DNA from: Clostridia bacterium
Lineage (GTDB): Bacteria > Bacillota > Clostridia > Christensenellales > CAAEEZ01
Assembly (NCBI GenBank): GCA_900755035.1
Contig: CAAEEZ010000016.1
Span: 1 to 64,000 of the forward strand
Direction of reading: 5' to 3'
Length of the DNA stretch: 64,000 nucleotides
Part shown: one piece after another, positions 17,757 to 26,118 of the stretch
Position numbering within the stretch: the stretch's first letter is position 1
Layout: every line of letters starts with the position of its first letter
Position numbers and translations under genes: made by a program
The notes under the pieces: generated by a model
Databases searched by the model: none
Told to the model about the DNA's origin: nothing
Seen by the model: only the letters and a program-made list of their open reading frames with translations

Positions 17757-19452
17757 TTTTATTATCCAAATATTTTATTACTAATTTTGAAAACTCTTTT
17801 GCGTACTCGTATTGCAACAAAGAATATTCGCCAAACTCCACTCCTTTGTGATACTTGTATTCGCACCAATTACTCCATAGTAGACCGCACGTTGCAATAT
17901 ACGAATAGATTTTGTACCTAGTATCTTCGTCGATTTTTCCACTAAAATACACGTCCAAAATATAGTCAACCCACGTTTTATCGTAGCCTGCGTATATCGA
18001 AAACATAGCAAGGTCTACGTGAGGATCTTGCATACCTGCATACTCCCAATCGATTAAGTTTATACCATTACTAGACAACAAAAAATTATCTGCTACGGCG
18101 TCTATATGCGTAAGCGTTCTTTCTTTTTTTAGTCCGTCTATAAATGGTTTTAGGCTAAGCACTCTTTCCTTTACTACGTCGTAATCCTCGTATAACGACT
18201 CGTGATTAAACAAACTTTCGTAATATTCTAGTTGCGCCCAAATATCAAATTCGTGATTACACTTCAATTTTTTGTCGTGGAATTTTTTTAGATATTCAAT
18301 GCACGTTCTTACTTCACCCTTATTAAATGCGTCTAATACATGGCAATTTTCTACGTATTCGGTAATTTTTACCCCCGTTTTTTCGTCCATAAAAATTACC
18401 TTATCGCAAATTCCTTCTTTGTTTACGATTTGATAAACTTCGTACTCGTATCGTCTATTTATCAACTTGTCCGTGCCTTCACCCGGAATACGCATTATGT
18501 ACTTTTTGTTATTTATCGTAAATAAAAACGACCTATTCGTCATACCTTTTTTTAGGACTTTTATATCGTGTATATCGCTTATATCTGCGCTAAACACCTT
18601 CATTATCGTTTGTATATTTTCGTCAAACAAATTATGCGATTTATTGTCTATTCTTTTCAAATCTTCATAGGTGTTTATTTCGTAATAGTCGTTTTCGTCT
18701 ATAAATTTAACGTTTATCGAGACTTTATCTTCTATAAGTCCGTCTTCCCAAAACGCTTTTTTATCTTTGGTTATTTCTTCTAGATTTTTCACCAAATCAC
18801 TAGCATCGTCTACGTAACTTAGCCCCACTGCCTTGTATTTAGTTCCTTTTGCTAGTTTTTTTTGTCTACTTACGGAGTAGTCGCCATCCACCACTTCGCC
18901 CGTTTTCAAGGCATACCACGAACAATATTCGTATTTATTAAACGGATTCCTATTAAAAATTAAATCGCAAGGCACTATATACGAGTTACCTAATATCTTT
19001 TTTGCCTTTAATATGCTAAGAGCATTATTGTCGTTTTGATATTTTTCGTTAACTATAAGTTTCACACCGTATTTATCGGTTAAATATAATAGTTTTTCTT
19101 TTAGATATCCAACGACTACGTATATTTCGTCTATTCCCTTTTCCTTTAATTGCTCTATTTGTTTTTCTATTATTCGCTTACCGTTAACCATTAGTAACGC
19201 TTTTGGCAATACGTTGTTTATAGGTAGCATTCTTAGTCCATATCCTGCCGATACAATAACTGCGTTTTTCACCTTGTAACTAACTATTTTACTCTCGTCT
19301 ACGTCGCCATTTACAATTATGCCACTATCTACCAATTCGTTTTTAAGTTTATTTACCTTTCCCACCGAAAATCCGCTAAGAGACGCTAGTTCCCGTTGCG
19401 TATATTTTTTTTCTAAAAGTAAATTGATAATTTTTATTAAATCTTTGTTCAT
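17740..19452 (-). CDS. licA: HTH - nucleotidyltransferase - choline kinase fusion (LicA)
   Basis: Three-domain protein of 570 aa. Residues 1-60 are a winged helix-turn-helix (KYTQRELASLSGFSVGKVNK). Residues 62-250 are a LicC-like nucleotidyltransferase (VIVSAGYGLRMLPINNVLPK). Residues about 280-565 are a LicA choline kinase with RIPGEGTDK, the catalytic HIDAVADN (449-456) and the IDWEYAG metal-binding motif (467-473). It would phosphorylate choline with ATP and perhaps also activate it. The DNA-binding domain suggests it senses or controls expression of its own module; this is inference. It has its own promoter and is first of licA-licC-transporter. The nucleotidyltransferase active site keeps the glycine loop and lysine, so it may be functional. 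Confidence 0.88.
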   Translation of the reverse strand: MNKDLIKIINLLLEKKYTQRELASLSGFSVGKVNKLKNELVDSGIIVNGDVDESKIVSYKVKNAVIVSAGYGLRMLPINNVLPKALLMVNGKRIIEKQIEQLKEKGIDEIYVVVGYLKEKLLYLTDKYGVKLIVNEKYQNDNNALSILKAKKILGNSYIVPCDLIFNRNPFNKYEYCSWYALKTGEVVDGDYSVSRQKKLAKGTKYKAVGLSYVDDASDLVKNLEEITKDKKAFWEDGLIEDKVSINVKFIDENDYYEINTYEDLKRIDNKSHNLFDENIQTIMKVFSADISDIHDIKVLKKGMTNRSFLFTINNKKYIMRIPGEGTDKLINRRYEYEVYQIVNKEGICDKVIFMDEKTGVKITEYVENCHVLDAFNKGEVRTCIEYLKKFHDKKLKCNHEFDIWAQLEYYESLFNHESLYEDYDVVKERVLSLKPFIDGLKKERTLTHIDAVADNFLLSSNGINLIDWEYAGMQDPHVDLAMFSIYAGYDKTWVDYILDVYFSGKIDEDTRYKIYSYIATCGLLWSNWCEYKYHKGVEFGEYSLLQYEYAKEFSKLVIKYLDNKNGKNK

Positions 19453-19481
19453 ATTTATACACCATTTGTATTAATATGAAC

Positions 19482-19511
19482 ATTATAACATTAAAAACCA
19501 ATGTAAATCAA
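19482..19511 (-). promoter_or_regulatory. licA promoter
   Basis: Minus-strand TTGATT, 18 bp, TATAAT, 30 bp upstream of the licA ATG. The -10 lies in a partly symmetrical A/T stretch that could be an operator for the HTH domain of LicA itself; the symmetry is imperfect. Confidence 0.6.
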
Positions 19512-19523
19512 CTATTTTACGAT

Positions 19524-19550
19524 TAAAAAATACGCACGTTTCGTGCGTAT
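19524..19550 (-). terminator. Terminator after the GT4 gene 19566-20750
   Basis: Minus strand: stem ATACGCACG/CGTGCGTAT with an AAA loop, followed by TTTTTT. It separates the priming-transferase operon from licA. Confidence 0.9.
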
Positions 19551-19565
19551 CATTTATATATTTAT

Positions 19566-20750
19566 TTACTTTTTACTTCCTTCTTCTTGCAAAATATCGC
19601 TAAGAGTATCTATCAGTTTATCTTTATTAAAGTTTTCTTCAAAATATTTCCTACCGTTAATGCCTTTTTCTTCTCTATTTTCGTCGTTTATAATTTCAAA
19701 TATCTTTTCGCTTATTTTATTTGCGTCTGCCTCTACGTAGTAGCCTGCCCCCGCTTCTTCGGTAATTTTTTTTGCTTCGCCATTCATAACGCAAAGTATC
19801 GGCAACTTGCACGCCATATACATTTGCATTTTTTGAGGCAATACTATCTTAGACAAAATATTTTCTTCCAAAATAAGTATTCCGCTTGTTGCGCTACATA
19901 GATATATAGGTATTTCTCGTTCGGGTTTTCTAGGCAAAAAATATACGTTCGATAATTCTTCCTTTTCCACTCTTTCTTTTAGGTGTTTTAGCTCCGTTCC
20001 GTCACCTATTAAGTAATAGCCGATTTCTTTATTATTTATCGTTATTTTAGCAGTATCTAATACTAAGTCAAGCCCTTGTGCTTTACCGATATTGCCCGCA
20101 AATACGAACCTATACGGCGTTTTATACTCTTCTACAGTTTCGTTAGAAACACCGTAATCATTTGCAAATTGTGGCCAAAAAACGAGTTTATCCTCTGCTA
20201 TTTTACGCCTTTTGAATTCCTCGCAAAAACTTTTTGACGAGCACAACAGTTTGTCAGCACCTTTATATACGTAATTAGATAAAGCCATTAGTGGTTTTAA
20301 TATAACTGGATTATGCACATTCATCACCGCTTCAAAACATTCTGGCCACATATCTTGAACGTTCATTATATAAGGCACTTTCTTTTTTAATCGTGCTGCA
20401 GGCAAAAAAGACGTAATTGGCGAAACTTCAAAACAATATATTAAATCGTATTCTTTATAATTTTTTTTAAGCCACTTATACGCCTTTGAATAAAAAGAAT
20501 AATAATTTAATGCAAGATTAATCTTTCCGCTTTTTCTAGGACGTGCTTTTACTCTAACTATTTTTACCCCGTCTATATTCGTTTCATACGGAATATCAAA
20601 CCCGTAACCGTCGAAAATTTTTCCCATTGGGTAATTCGGGTATCCAGTTAAAACAGTTACGTCAAAACCTCTTTTTTTAAGCTCTGGTGCAACCGTATTT
20701 ATGCTAAATGTTTCAGGATAATAACATTGTGAAAGAATTAGTAATTTCAT
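19566..20750 (-). CDS. Glycosyltransferase family 4, WcaI-like
   Basis: GT4 enzyme of about 394 aa from the preferred ATG at 20750. That start gives MKLLILSQCYYPETFSINTV, exactly where WcaI/WbuB homologues begin. A GTG at 20837 would add 29 unlike residues and overlap the previous gene by 8 bp; I think it unused, though the ribosome site before the ATG (AAGAGA) is weak. Seen in the chain: TGYPNYPMGKIFDGYG, YIMNVQDMWPECF and, in the donor domain, FAGNIGKAQGLD. These match the N-acetylfucosamine-type transferases of O-antigen loci, which fits CapEFG in this locus. It follows the priming transferase and may add the second sugar. Confidence 0.83.
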   Translation of the reverse strand: MKLLILSQCYYPETFSINTVAPELKKRGFDVTVLTGYPNYPMGKIFDGYGFDIPYETNIDGVKIVRVKARPRKSGKINLALNYYSFYSKAYKWLKKNYKEYDLIYCFEVSPITSFLPAARLKKKVPYIMNVQDMWPECFEAVMNVHNPVILKPLMALSNYVYKGADKLLCSSKSFCEEFKRRKIAEDKLVFWPQFANDYGVSNETVEEYKTPYRFVFAGNIGKAQGLDLVLDTAKITINNKEIGYYLIGDGTELKHLKERVEKEELSNVYFLPRKPEREIPIYLCSATSGILILEENILSKIVLPQKMQMYMACKLPILCVMNGEAKKITEEAGAGYYVEADANKISEKIFEIINDENREEKGINGRKYFEENFNKDKLIDTLSDILQEEGSKK

Positions 20751-20829
20751 TTGTTTTCTCTTATTATTTATATCAAGTAGCTCACGCTCACCCTCAATTT
20801 TGTACTTTGAATATTTACATATAACTAAT

Positions 20830-21504
20830 TTATGCACCGAGTTTTATTTCATCTTTAATTGTATTTTTTTGATTTTCATACGTAATTGGCAAAACTACCG
20901 CCTTCTTCACCTTGATAGGCTCAGAACCTTCTACGATACCTTGCTTGGTTAGTACGTACCCGATTGTTTTGAAAAATATTCTACAATCGTTGAAAAACGT
21001 GATATTTTGGCAATAGGTTGCATCTATCATAGCCTTCTTTTGCATATCGGTAAGCTCGTCCCTACCACTAATTTGAGCAAGTCCCGTTAGCCCTGGCAAA
21101 TATTTATCCACCCCTAACGCTTGTCTATAACCTATCAAATCTTTTTCGGTAACGACTACGGGACGATAACCTATTATGGACATCTCGCCTTTTAGTATGT
21201 TAAATAGTTGTGGCAATTCGTCGATGGATAGTTTCCTTATCACTTTGCCAACTTTGGTTATGTATAGTCCGCTATCAATTTTTCTAGTTGCTTCTGCCTT
21301 TGGCGCTTCAATCGACATAGACCTAAACTTGTAGCAGTTAAAAACCTTACCGTCTTTGCCTACTCTTGGGCTTTTGAAAATAGCAGGTCCTTTGCTGTCG
21401 AATCTAATACAAGCAGCTACGGCAAACATTATCGGCGCAAGACACACTAGCCCCAAAAAGCTAATAATTATATCAAACGCCCTCTTAAAAAATTTTCTAT
21501 ACAA
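20830..21504 (-). CDS. Undecaprenyl-phosphate sugar phosphotransferase (priming enzyme)
   Basis: Bacterial sugar transferase of the short monotopic type (PglC/WcaJ catalytic domain only), 224 aa. A single N-terminal hydrophobic helix (residues 11-32) leads into FDSKGPAIFKSPRVGKDG and the YKFRSM motif. The catalytic SIDELPQLFNILKGEMS and GYRPV follow. It transfers a sugar-1-phosphate, often GlcNAc, diNAcBac or FucNAc-type, to undecaprenyl phosphate and so starts the repeat unit. The start codon is TTG, supported by AAGGAG nine bases upstream. It is the first gene of the capsule locus in transcription order, with the GT4 gene right behind. Confidence 0.88.
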   Translation of the reverse strand: MYRKFFKRAFDIIISFLGLVCLAPIMFAVAACIRFDSKGPAIFKSPRVGKDGKVFNCYKFRSMSIEAPKAEATRKIDSGLYITKVGKVIRKLSIDELPQLFNILKGEMSIIGYRPVVVTEKDLIGYRQALGVDKYLPGLTGLAQISGRDELTDMQKKAMIDATYCQNITFFNDCRIFFKTIGYVLTKQGIVEGSEPIKVKKAVVLPITYENQKNTIKDEIKLGA

Positions 21505-21836
21505 TACTTTTTTCTCCTTAGTCCTAGCACTAAAAATTTATCCGCTCTTTTATAAACATAATAGTATACCTATTTATTAGGTTAAACAAGCAATATACCT
21601 ATCGTCTAGCCATATATCATAAAACATAAACAACATGCCCGACTTTTGCCAAATATATTCATAAAATATAAATCTTTCCATTTGTTTATATTTTACAAAA
21701 TTCTTACCTTACTCATTTTATCACACGTAAGCATTTTCGCTAAGCAAAAATTATTACTCTGTAATAAATATTACGTTTTACTTTCGTTTTTTTCTAAATA
21801 AATTACCATTTTTGACAAAATTTACCTGAAAAAACA
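21505..21836. other. Intergenic region upstream of the priming transferase
   Basis: AT-rich, no convincing reading frame. A TATACT -10-like box lies about 50-60 bp before the start of the priming transferase on the minus strand, with poor -35 candidates. Short inverted repeats occur but without T-runs. I see no further features. Confidence 0.4.
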
Positions 21837-21864
21837 AAGAAAACCGCTAAAAAACGGTTTTCTT
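21837..21864 (-). terminator. htpG terminator
   Basis: Stem of ten pairs around AAGAAAACCG/CGGTTTTCTT, with an A-rich flank on one side and T-rich on the other. Confidence 0.85.
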
Positions 21865-21916
21865 CTATATAGTTTTTATACGCTTTTCAGTTTATCTTTA
21901 TATGTTTTACGTTAAG

Positions 21917-23764
21917 TTAAACTAAAATATCCGTAATATCGTTTATCATTTCAGGCACGTTTTCAACGGGCAATCCTTCTAAAAGTAATCCTTCGTAATA
22001 TAAAACTTTTACAAGTTTTTTTGCCTTTTCCTTATCTTCTTGATACAAACTTTTAAGCTTTGAGTAAATAGGATGCTCTACGTTTATTTCTAGCTGTTTT
22101 TCAGCCTCTACCTTTGGCATATTAGCGTGAGGCATACTTCTATAAAGTTTTTCCATCTCTAAGGTAACGTCACCGACTGCGGTTACGCAAGCAGGATAAC
22201 TTTTTAGTCTATTCGTAAGTTTTATTTCTACTTTACCGCCAAGCGCCTCTTTTAATTCTTCTATCATCGGCTTAGCGTCGTTTTGCTTATCCTCTATTTC
22301 TTTCTTTTCCTCTTCACTATCTAGCCCCAAATCGCCGTCGGCTATCGACTTGAATTCCTTATCTTCGAACTTGCCTATCATTTTAACTACGAATTCGTCT
22401 ACTTTGTCTTTTAGGTATAGTATTTCAAATCCTTTGTCCTTTACCTTTTCGGCAAGTGGCAAAGCGTCTATTTGCTCTATACTGTCCCCCGTTGCGTAGT
22501 AAATCTCTTTTTGCTCGGCGTTCATATTGCTAACGTACTCTTTTAAGGTTACTTCCTTTTTCTCCTTAGACGAATAGAATAATAGTAGGTCTTTTAACTC
22601 GTCGGCTTTCATTCCGTACGAATTGTAAATACCGAATTTAATGGTTTGACCAAATTCGGCAAACATTTTAGCATACGATTCTCTATCTTCTTCAAGCCAT
22701 TTCTTAAACTCGGTAATTATTTTCTTTTCAAGGCTAGAAGATATTTGTTTTACTTGCCTATCCTTTTGTAGTATCTCTCTTGAAATATTTAACGATAGGT
22801 CGCTAGAATCTACTATGCCCGCAACGAAACCAAAATAGTCTGGCAAAAGTTCTTCGCACTTGTCCATTATAAGCACGCCGTTACAGTAAAGTTTTAGCCC
22901 ACGCTTAAAGTCTTTCGAGTAGTAGTCAAACGGCGCTTTTTGTGGAACAAATAACATAGCGTTATAGCTTACCTTGCCCTCGATTTTGGAGTAATAGCAT
23001 TTTAACGGCTTTTCATAGTCGTGGAATACGTCCATGTAAAAACTTTCCATAGCCTCGTTAGTTACTTCGTTTTTATTTTTTCTCCAAAGTGGAACCATAC
23101 TGTTTATCGTTTCTTCTTCGATAAACGTTTCTTCTTTCCCGTCAGCTTCCTTGGTCTTTTTTACGTCCATTTTGATAGGATAATGGATATAATCAGAGTG
23201 CTTTTTAATAAGACTAGTAATTACGTAATCTTGCAAATATTCGTCGTAGTTTTCTTCGTCGCTATTTTGCTTTATCGTAAGGGTGATTTTACTACCAACG
23301 CCGTCCTTAACAGCCTCTTTTATCTCGTAGCCCTCTACACCTTTGCTTGTCCACAAATACGCCTTGTCTTCCTTGTACTTTTTAGTAAGTACTTCTATCT
23401 TGTCGCTAACCATAAACGCAGAATAAAATCCTACGCCGAATTGACCGATAAGTTCCTCTTCGTTCTTTTCCTTAAAATCTAACGTTCCGGACTCGGCAAT
23501 AGTTCCCAAATTCTTTTCTAGGTCCTCTTTGTTCATACCTATACCGTTGTCTTCTACGGTAAGGGTTCTTGCGTCCTTATCTATTGTGATTTTAATCTTA
23601 AAATCGCTATTAACTTCGCTATCCGTTAGCGATATAAAGTGTAACTTATCTATAGCGTCGCTAGCGTTTGAAATAAGTTCCCTTAAAAAGATTTCTTTAT
23701 TCGTATAGATAGAGTTAATCATAAGGTCCAAAATTCTTTTTGATTCAGTCTTAAATTGTTTCAT
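21917..23764 (-). CDS. htpG: Chaperone HtpG (Hsp90)
   Basis: Bacterial Hsp90, about 615 aa. The N-terminal GHKL ATPase domain shows LRELISNASDAIDKLHF, DNGIGM and GQFGVGFYSAFMV. The middle domain has the catalytic arginine region NISREILQKDRQVKQI. The C-terminal dimerisation domain is complete. I prefer the second of two adjacent ATG codons because it stands five bases from GGGAGG. It is a single-gene unit with a strong promoter (TTGACA, 17 bp, TACAAT) and its own terminator. No CIRCE or CtsR-like operator is apparent next to the promoter. Confidence 0.95.
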   Translation of the reverse strand: MKQFKTESKRILDLMINSIYTNKEIFLRELISNASDAIDKLHFISLTDSEVNSDFKIKITIDKDARTLTVEDNGIGMNKEDLEKNLGTIAESGTLDFKEKNEEELIGQFGVGFYSAFMVSDKIEVLTKKYKEDKAYLWTSKGVEGYEIKEAVKDGVGSKITLTIKQNSDEENYDEYLQDYVITSLIKKHSDYIHYPIKMDVKKTKEADGKEETFIEEETINSMVPLWRKNKNEVTNEAMESFYMDVFHDYEKPLKCYYSKIEGKVSYNAMLFVPQKAPFDYYSKDFKRGLKLYCNGVLIMDKCEELLPDYFGFVAGIVDSSDLSLNISREILQKDRQVKQISSSLEKKIITEFKKWLEEDRESYAKMFAEFGQTIKFGIYNSYGMKADELKDLLLFYSSKEKKEVTLKEYVSNMNAEQKEIYYATGDSIEQIDALPLAEKVKDKGFEILYLKDKVDEFVVKMIGKFEDKEFKSIADGDLGLDSEEEKKEIEDKQNDAKPMIEELKEALGGKVEIKLTNRLKSYPACVTAVGDVTLEMEKLYRSMPHANMPKVEAEKQLEINVEHPIYSKLKSLYQEDKEKAKKLVKVLYYEGLLLEGLPVENVPEMINDITDILV

Positions 23765-23797
23765 CATTACCTCCCGTTCTCTTTACGATTATAGAAT

Positions 23798-23826
23798 ATT
23801 GTAGGACTATACACTGCTTTTGTCAA
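23798..23826 (-). promoter_or_regulatory. htpG promoter
   Basis: Minus-strand TTGACA, 17 bp, TACAAT, about 30 bp before the ribosome site. Confidence 0.85.
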
Positions 23827-23968
23827 GGTGAATTTTTTAGAAAATTAAATATCGTTTATTTTATTTTTTATTACGCCAATGTCTACTAAACACTAGGTAT
23901 TATTAGTAAAGCGTAAATATTAAATACCTTTTTGCAATTTTACCCAAAATCTATTTTTTGGGCTATTA

Positions 23969-23997
23969 TTGACACGGTGAAAATATAATGATAGAAT
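23969..23997 (+). promoter_or_regulatory. Promoter of the TetR-type regulator
   Basis: TTGACA (23969-23974), 17 bp, TAGAAT (23992-23997), diverging from htpG. Confidence 0.8.
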
Positions 23998-24032
23998 ACA
24001 AGAATTAAAAGACTTTCTATTTAGGAGCGACC

Positions 24033-24641
24033 ATGGAGGAATTATATTTTAAGAAGGACCAACGTATCGTGCGCACGCAAAAGGCAATAATATCCGCCTT
24101 TTACGAACTGCTTACGACAAGGAATATCGCCGATATTTCGGTAAAAGAAATTTGCGATAAAGCCGACGTAAACAGAGGTACTTTCTACACACATTTTGAA
24201 GACAAATATCACCTTTTAGACTATTGCATTTACGAGCTTATGAAGGACGTGGACGTTGCAATCACGAAGGCGAACAACGATAAAAATATTATCGACTATT
24301 ACGAGGAAGTTTTCGAGCACGTAGTAGACTTTTTTATTAAGAAAAAGGCTATGGCAAAATCCATTTTGGCTCAATCGCCGTCGCTAATTTTGGACGACGT
24401 AAGAAAGCACCTTACCAAAAACGCCGAAAAGAAAATACGTGAGTCAATCGCAAGTGGCGTAAAATACAGCGTTCCCGTTGAATTTTTGACCGAGTTTTTC
24501 GTAGGTGGCGTAATCAGCGCCGTTAGGGCTTGGATTTTTGACGAATTAGTTATGTCCAAAAACGAAATAACACACTATCTAAACGTTTTGCTTCGTACCA
24601 CTTTGTACGACACCACTATTAAGCCAAGACAGTTTAATTAG
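24033..24641 (+). CDS. TetR/AcrR-family transcriptional regulator
   Basis: Regulator of 202 aa. The N-terminal helix-turn-helix is typical: TQKAIISAFYELL, then ISVKEICDKADVNRGTFYTHFEDK (two recognition-region helices split here at residues 35-58). The C-terminal domain belongs to the group found in DhaS-like regulators. It has no obvious target beside it: htpG diverges on one side and the ECF-methyltransferase gene converges on the other. It may regulate a distant gene or itself. ATG start with AGGAG; terminator directly downstream. Ligand unknown. Confidence 0.85.
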   Translation: MEELYFKKDQRIVRTQKAIISAFYELLTTRNIADISVKEICDKADVNRGTFYTHFEDKYHLLDYCIYELMKDVDVAITKANNDKNIIDYYEEVFEHVVDFFIKKKAMAKSILAQSPSLILDDVRKHLTKNAEKKIRESIASGVKYSVPVEFLTEFFVGGVISAVRAWIFDELVMSKNEITHYLNVLLRTTLYDTTIKPRQFN

Positions 24642-24692
24642 CTTACTATTTCAATACTTAAATTACGGAATATTTTAGAATTTTGAATTTAG

Positions 24693-24725
24693 AAAAAGAA
24701 AGGCGACCTAAGTCGCCTTTCTTTT
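24693..24725. terminator. Bidirectional terminator between the regulator and the ECF-methyltransferase gene
   Basis: Long perfect stem AAAAGAAAGGCGAC/GTCGCCTTTCTTTT with a CTAA loop; A-run and T-run on either side serve both converging genes. Confidence 0.92.
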
Positions 24726-24760
24726 AAGGTTATATTTATTACAGCCACTGCCTAAGCAGT

Positions 24761-25906
24761 TTATTTACTAATGCCCGAGAAAATATATATATCTTTTTGG
24801 TCTACGATAAAATCGACGTCGAATTTACCTTCAAAGTTCTTAACTTCTTCGCTAGCAGGCTTTAACTCTAAGGATATACCCTTTTGGATATTTTTATGGT
24901 GTTCGTTTAGTTTTTCGTAACCCATACTGTGCATAACGACGAATCTTCCACCCTTTTTAAGCGTTCTACTTAGCGCCTTAACTAGTTCTTCCTTTTCGGT
25001 AAAATGCGGATATGCGTTAAAGATAATTGCCGTATCAAAGCCACTCTCGTCGTAGTCGTAAAAATCTTGCACTTTGTAATCTACGCCAAGGTCAGCGTTC
25101 TTTTGCTTTGCAATTTCAATCATCTTGTCCGACAAATCTATTGCCGTTACTTTTGCACCCCTTTTTACAAGTTCTCTATCAATAATGCCCGTACCACACG
25201 CAATATCAAGCACTTTGTCGCCTTCGTTAATTTTTACGTAGTTTAATAGTTCGCTGATACGCTCGTCGGTTTCCTCTTGTCTACTATCCCAAGTAGGCGC
25301 TTTTTCGTTAAAGAATTCCTTTATCTTCTTATTGTTCTTCTTGGTTGCAATGCCCCATACTCCGTTGGAATTCATATCTATTAGTTTTGCCCTTTGCAAA
25401 GCGTATAGTAGCGCCGGAATTACGGTAAGTTGAACCACTAAGCCCGGTACTGCAGCTGCAAGAGAGCCACTAACCCAAGCGTTAAACGGCATATTGAACA
25501 TAGCGCAAGACATAGGCGCAGACACCACTCTACCTAATACCAAAGCAATAACTAGCGAAATATAAATATTTACAAGCGACCACTTCGTTTTGATTACCCT
25601 TATCATAATGCCAGAAGTAAAGCCGTATACGGCAAGTTCTACAAGCATAATTACTGCCATAGGATACATAGGTGGCATTTGCGTCATTGCGCTAGATAAA
25701 ATAGGCGTTAAAACGCCTGCAAGCATTCCGTAAATAGGTCCACATATAAATCCGCATAGTAATACGGGAATATGCATAGGCAACATAATTTTGCCCGCAT
25801 TGGGTATAGAGTGAAAGGCAATAGGTAAAACTATGCCGATTGCTATAAACATTGCAGTAAGCACTAAAAATTTTGTGTTTGTTCTTACGTTTCCACTAAC
25901 TTTCAT
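24761..25906 (-). CDS. ECF transporter S component fused to a SAM-dependent methyltransferase
   Basis: Membrane-enzyme fusion of about 381 aa. Residues 1-175 form about six hydrophobic helices with a loop of the ECF S-component type (PMHIPVLLCGFICGP, then MLAGVLTPILSSAM); S components bind a vitamin and dock on a shared EcfAT module. A short charged linker leads to a class I methyltransferase (about 195-381): VLDIACGTGIIDREL at 233-247 is motif I, with AIDLSDKMIEIAKQK after it. The substrate is unknown; imported compound and methyl acceptor could be the same. The ATG at 25906 has GAGG at good spacing, whereas the longer frame would need a TTG inside that site. Strong promoter, monocistronic. 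No EcfA or EcfT gene is in the window. Confidence 0.83.
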   Translation of the reverse strand: MKVSGNVRTNTKFLVLTAMFIAIGIVLPIAFHSIPNAGKIMLPMHIPVLLCGFICGPIYGMLAGVLTPILSSAMTQMPPMYPMAVIMLVELAVYGFTSGIMIRVIKTKWSLVNIYISLVIALVLGRVVSAPMSCAMFNMPFNAWVSGSLAAAVPGLVVQLTVIPALLYALQRAKLIDMNSNGVWGIATKKNNKKIKEFFNEKAPTWDSRQEETDERISELLNYVKINEGDKVLDIACGTGIIDRELVKRGAKVTAIDLSDKMIEIAKQKNADLGVDYKVQDFYDYDESGFDTAIIFNAYPHFTEKEELVKALSRTLKKGGRFVVMHSMGYEKLNEHHKNIQKGISLELKPASEEVKNFEGKFDVDFIVDQKDIYIFSGISK

Positions 25907-25935
25907 AATTAACCTCAAATTTGTATTTCGTGCAT

Positions 25936-25964
25936 ATCATATACGGCTTTTTTCTTCTTGTCAA
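25936..25964 (-). promoter_or_regulatory. Promoter of the ECF-methyltransferase gene
   Basis: Minus-strand TTGACA, 17 bp, TATGAT. The leader to the start codon is too short for a large riboswitch. Confidence 0.85.
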
Positions 25965-26051
25965 CTATATATTTTTAGACAAATTTAACCATTTGTTTAT
26001 TATTTAACAAAAAATCCTATCCCCCGGGATTGCATTTTTTCCCTTAAAAAT

Positions 26052-26078
26052 AAAAAATACTATTACATAGTAATAGTA
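26052..26078 (-). terminator. Terminator after adenosine deaminase
   Basis: Perfect nine-pair hairpin TACTATTAC-ATA-GTAATAGTA, followed on the minus strand by a T-run. Confidence 0.75.
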
Positions 26079-26118
26079 AATTTTTTTTATCGCTTTTCTA
26101 AAAATTTTTTAATTTTTT

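Noticed and set aside
20751..20837. GTG start extending the WcaI-like glycosyltransferase
   Set aside because: The extra residues do not fit the family, whose homology begins exactly at the ATG at 20750.
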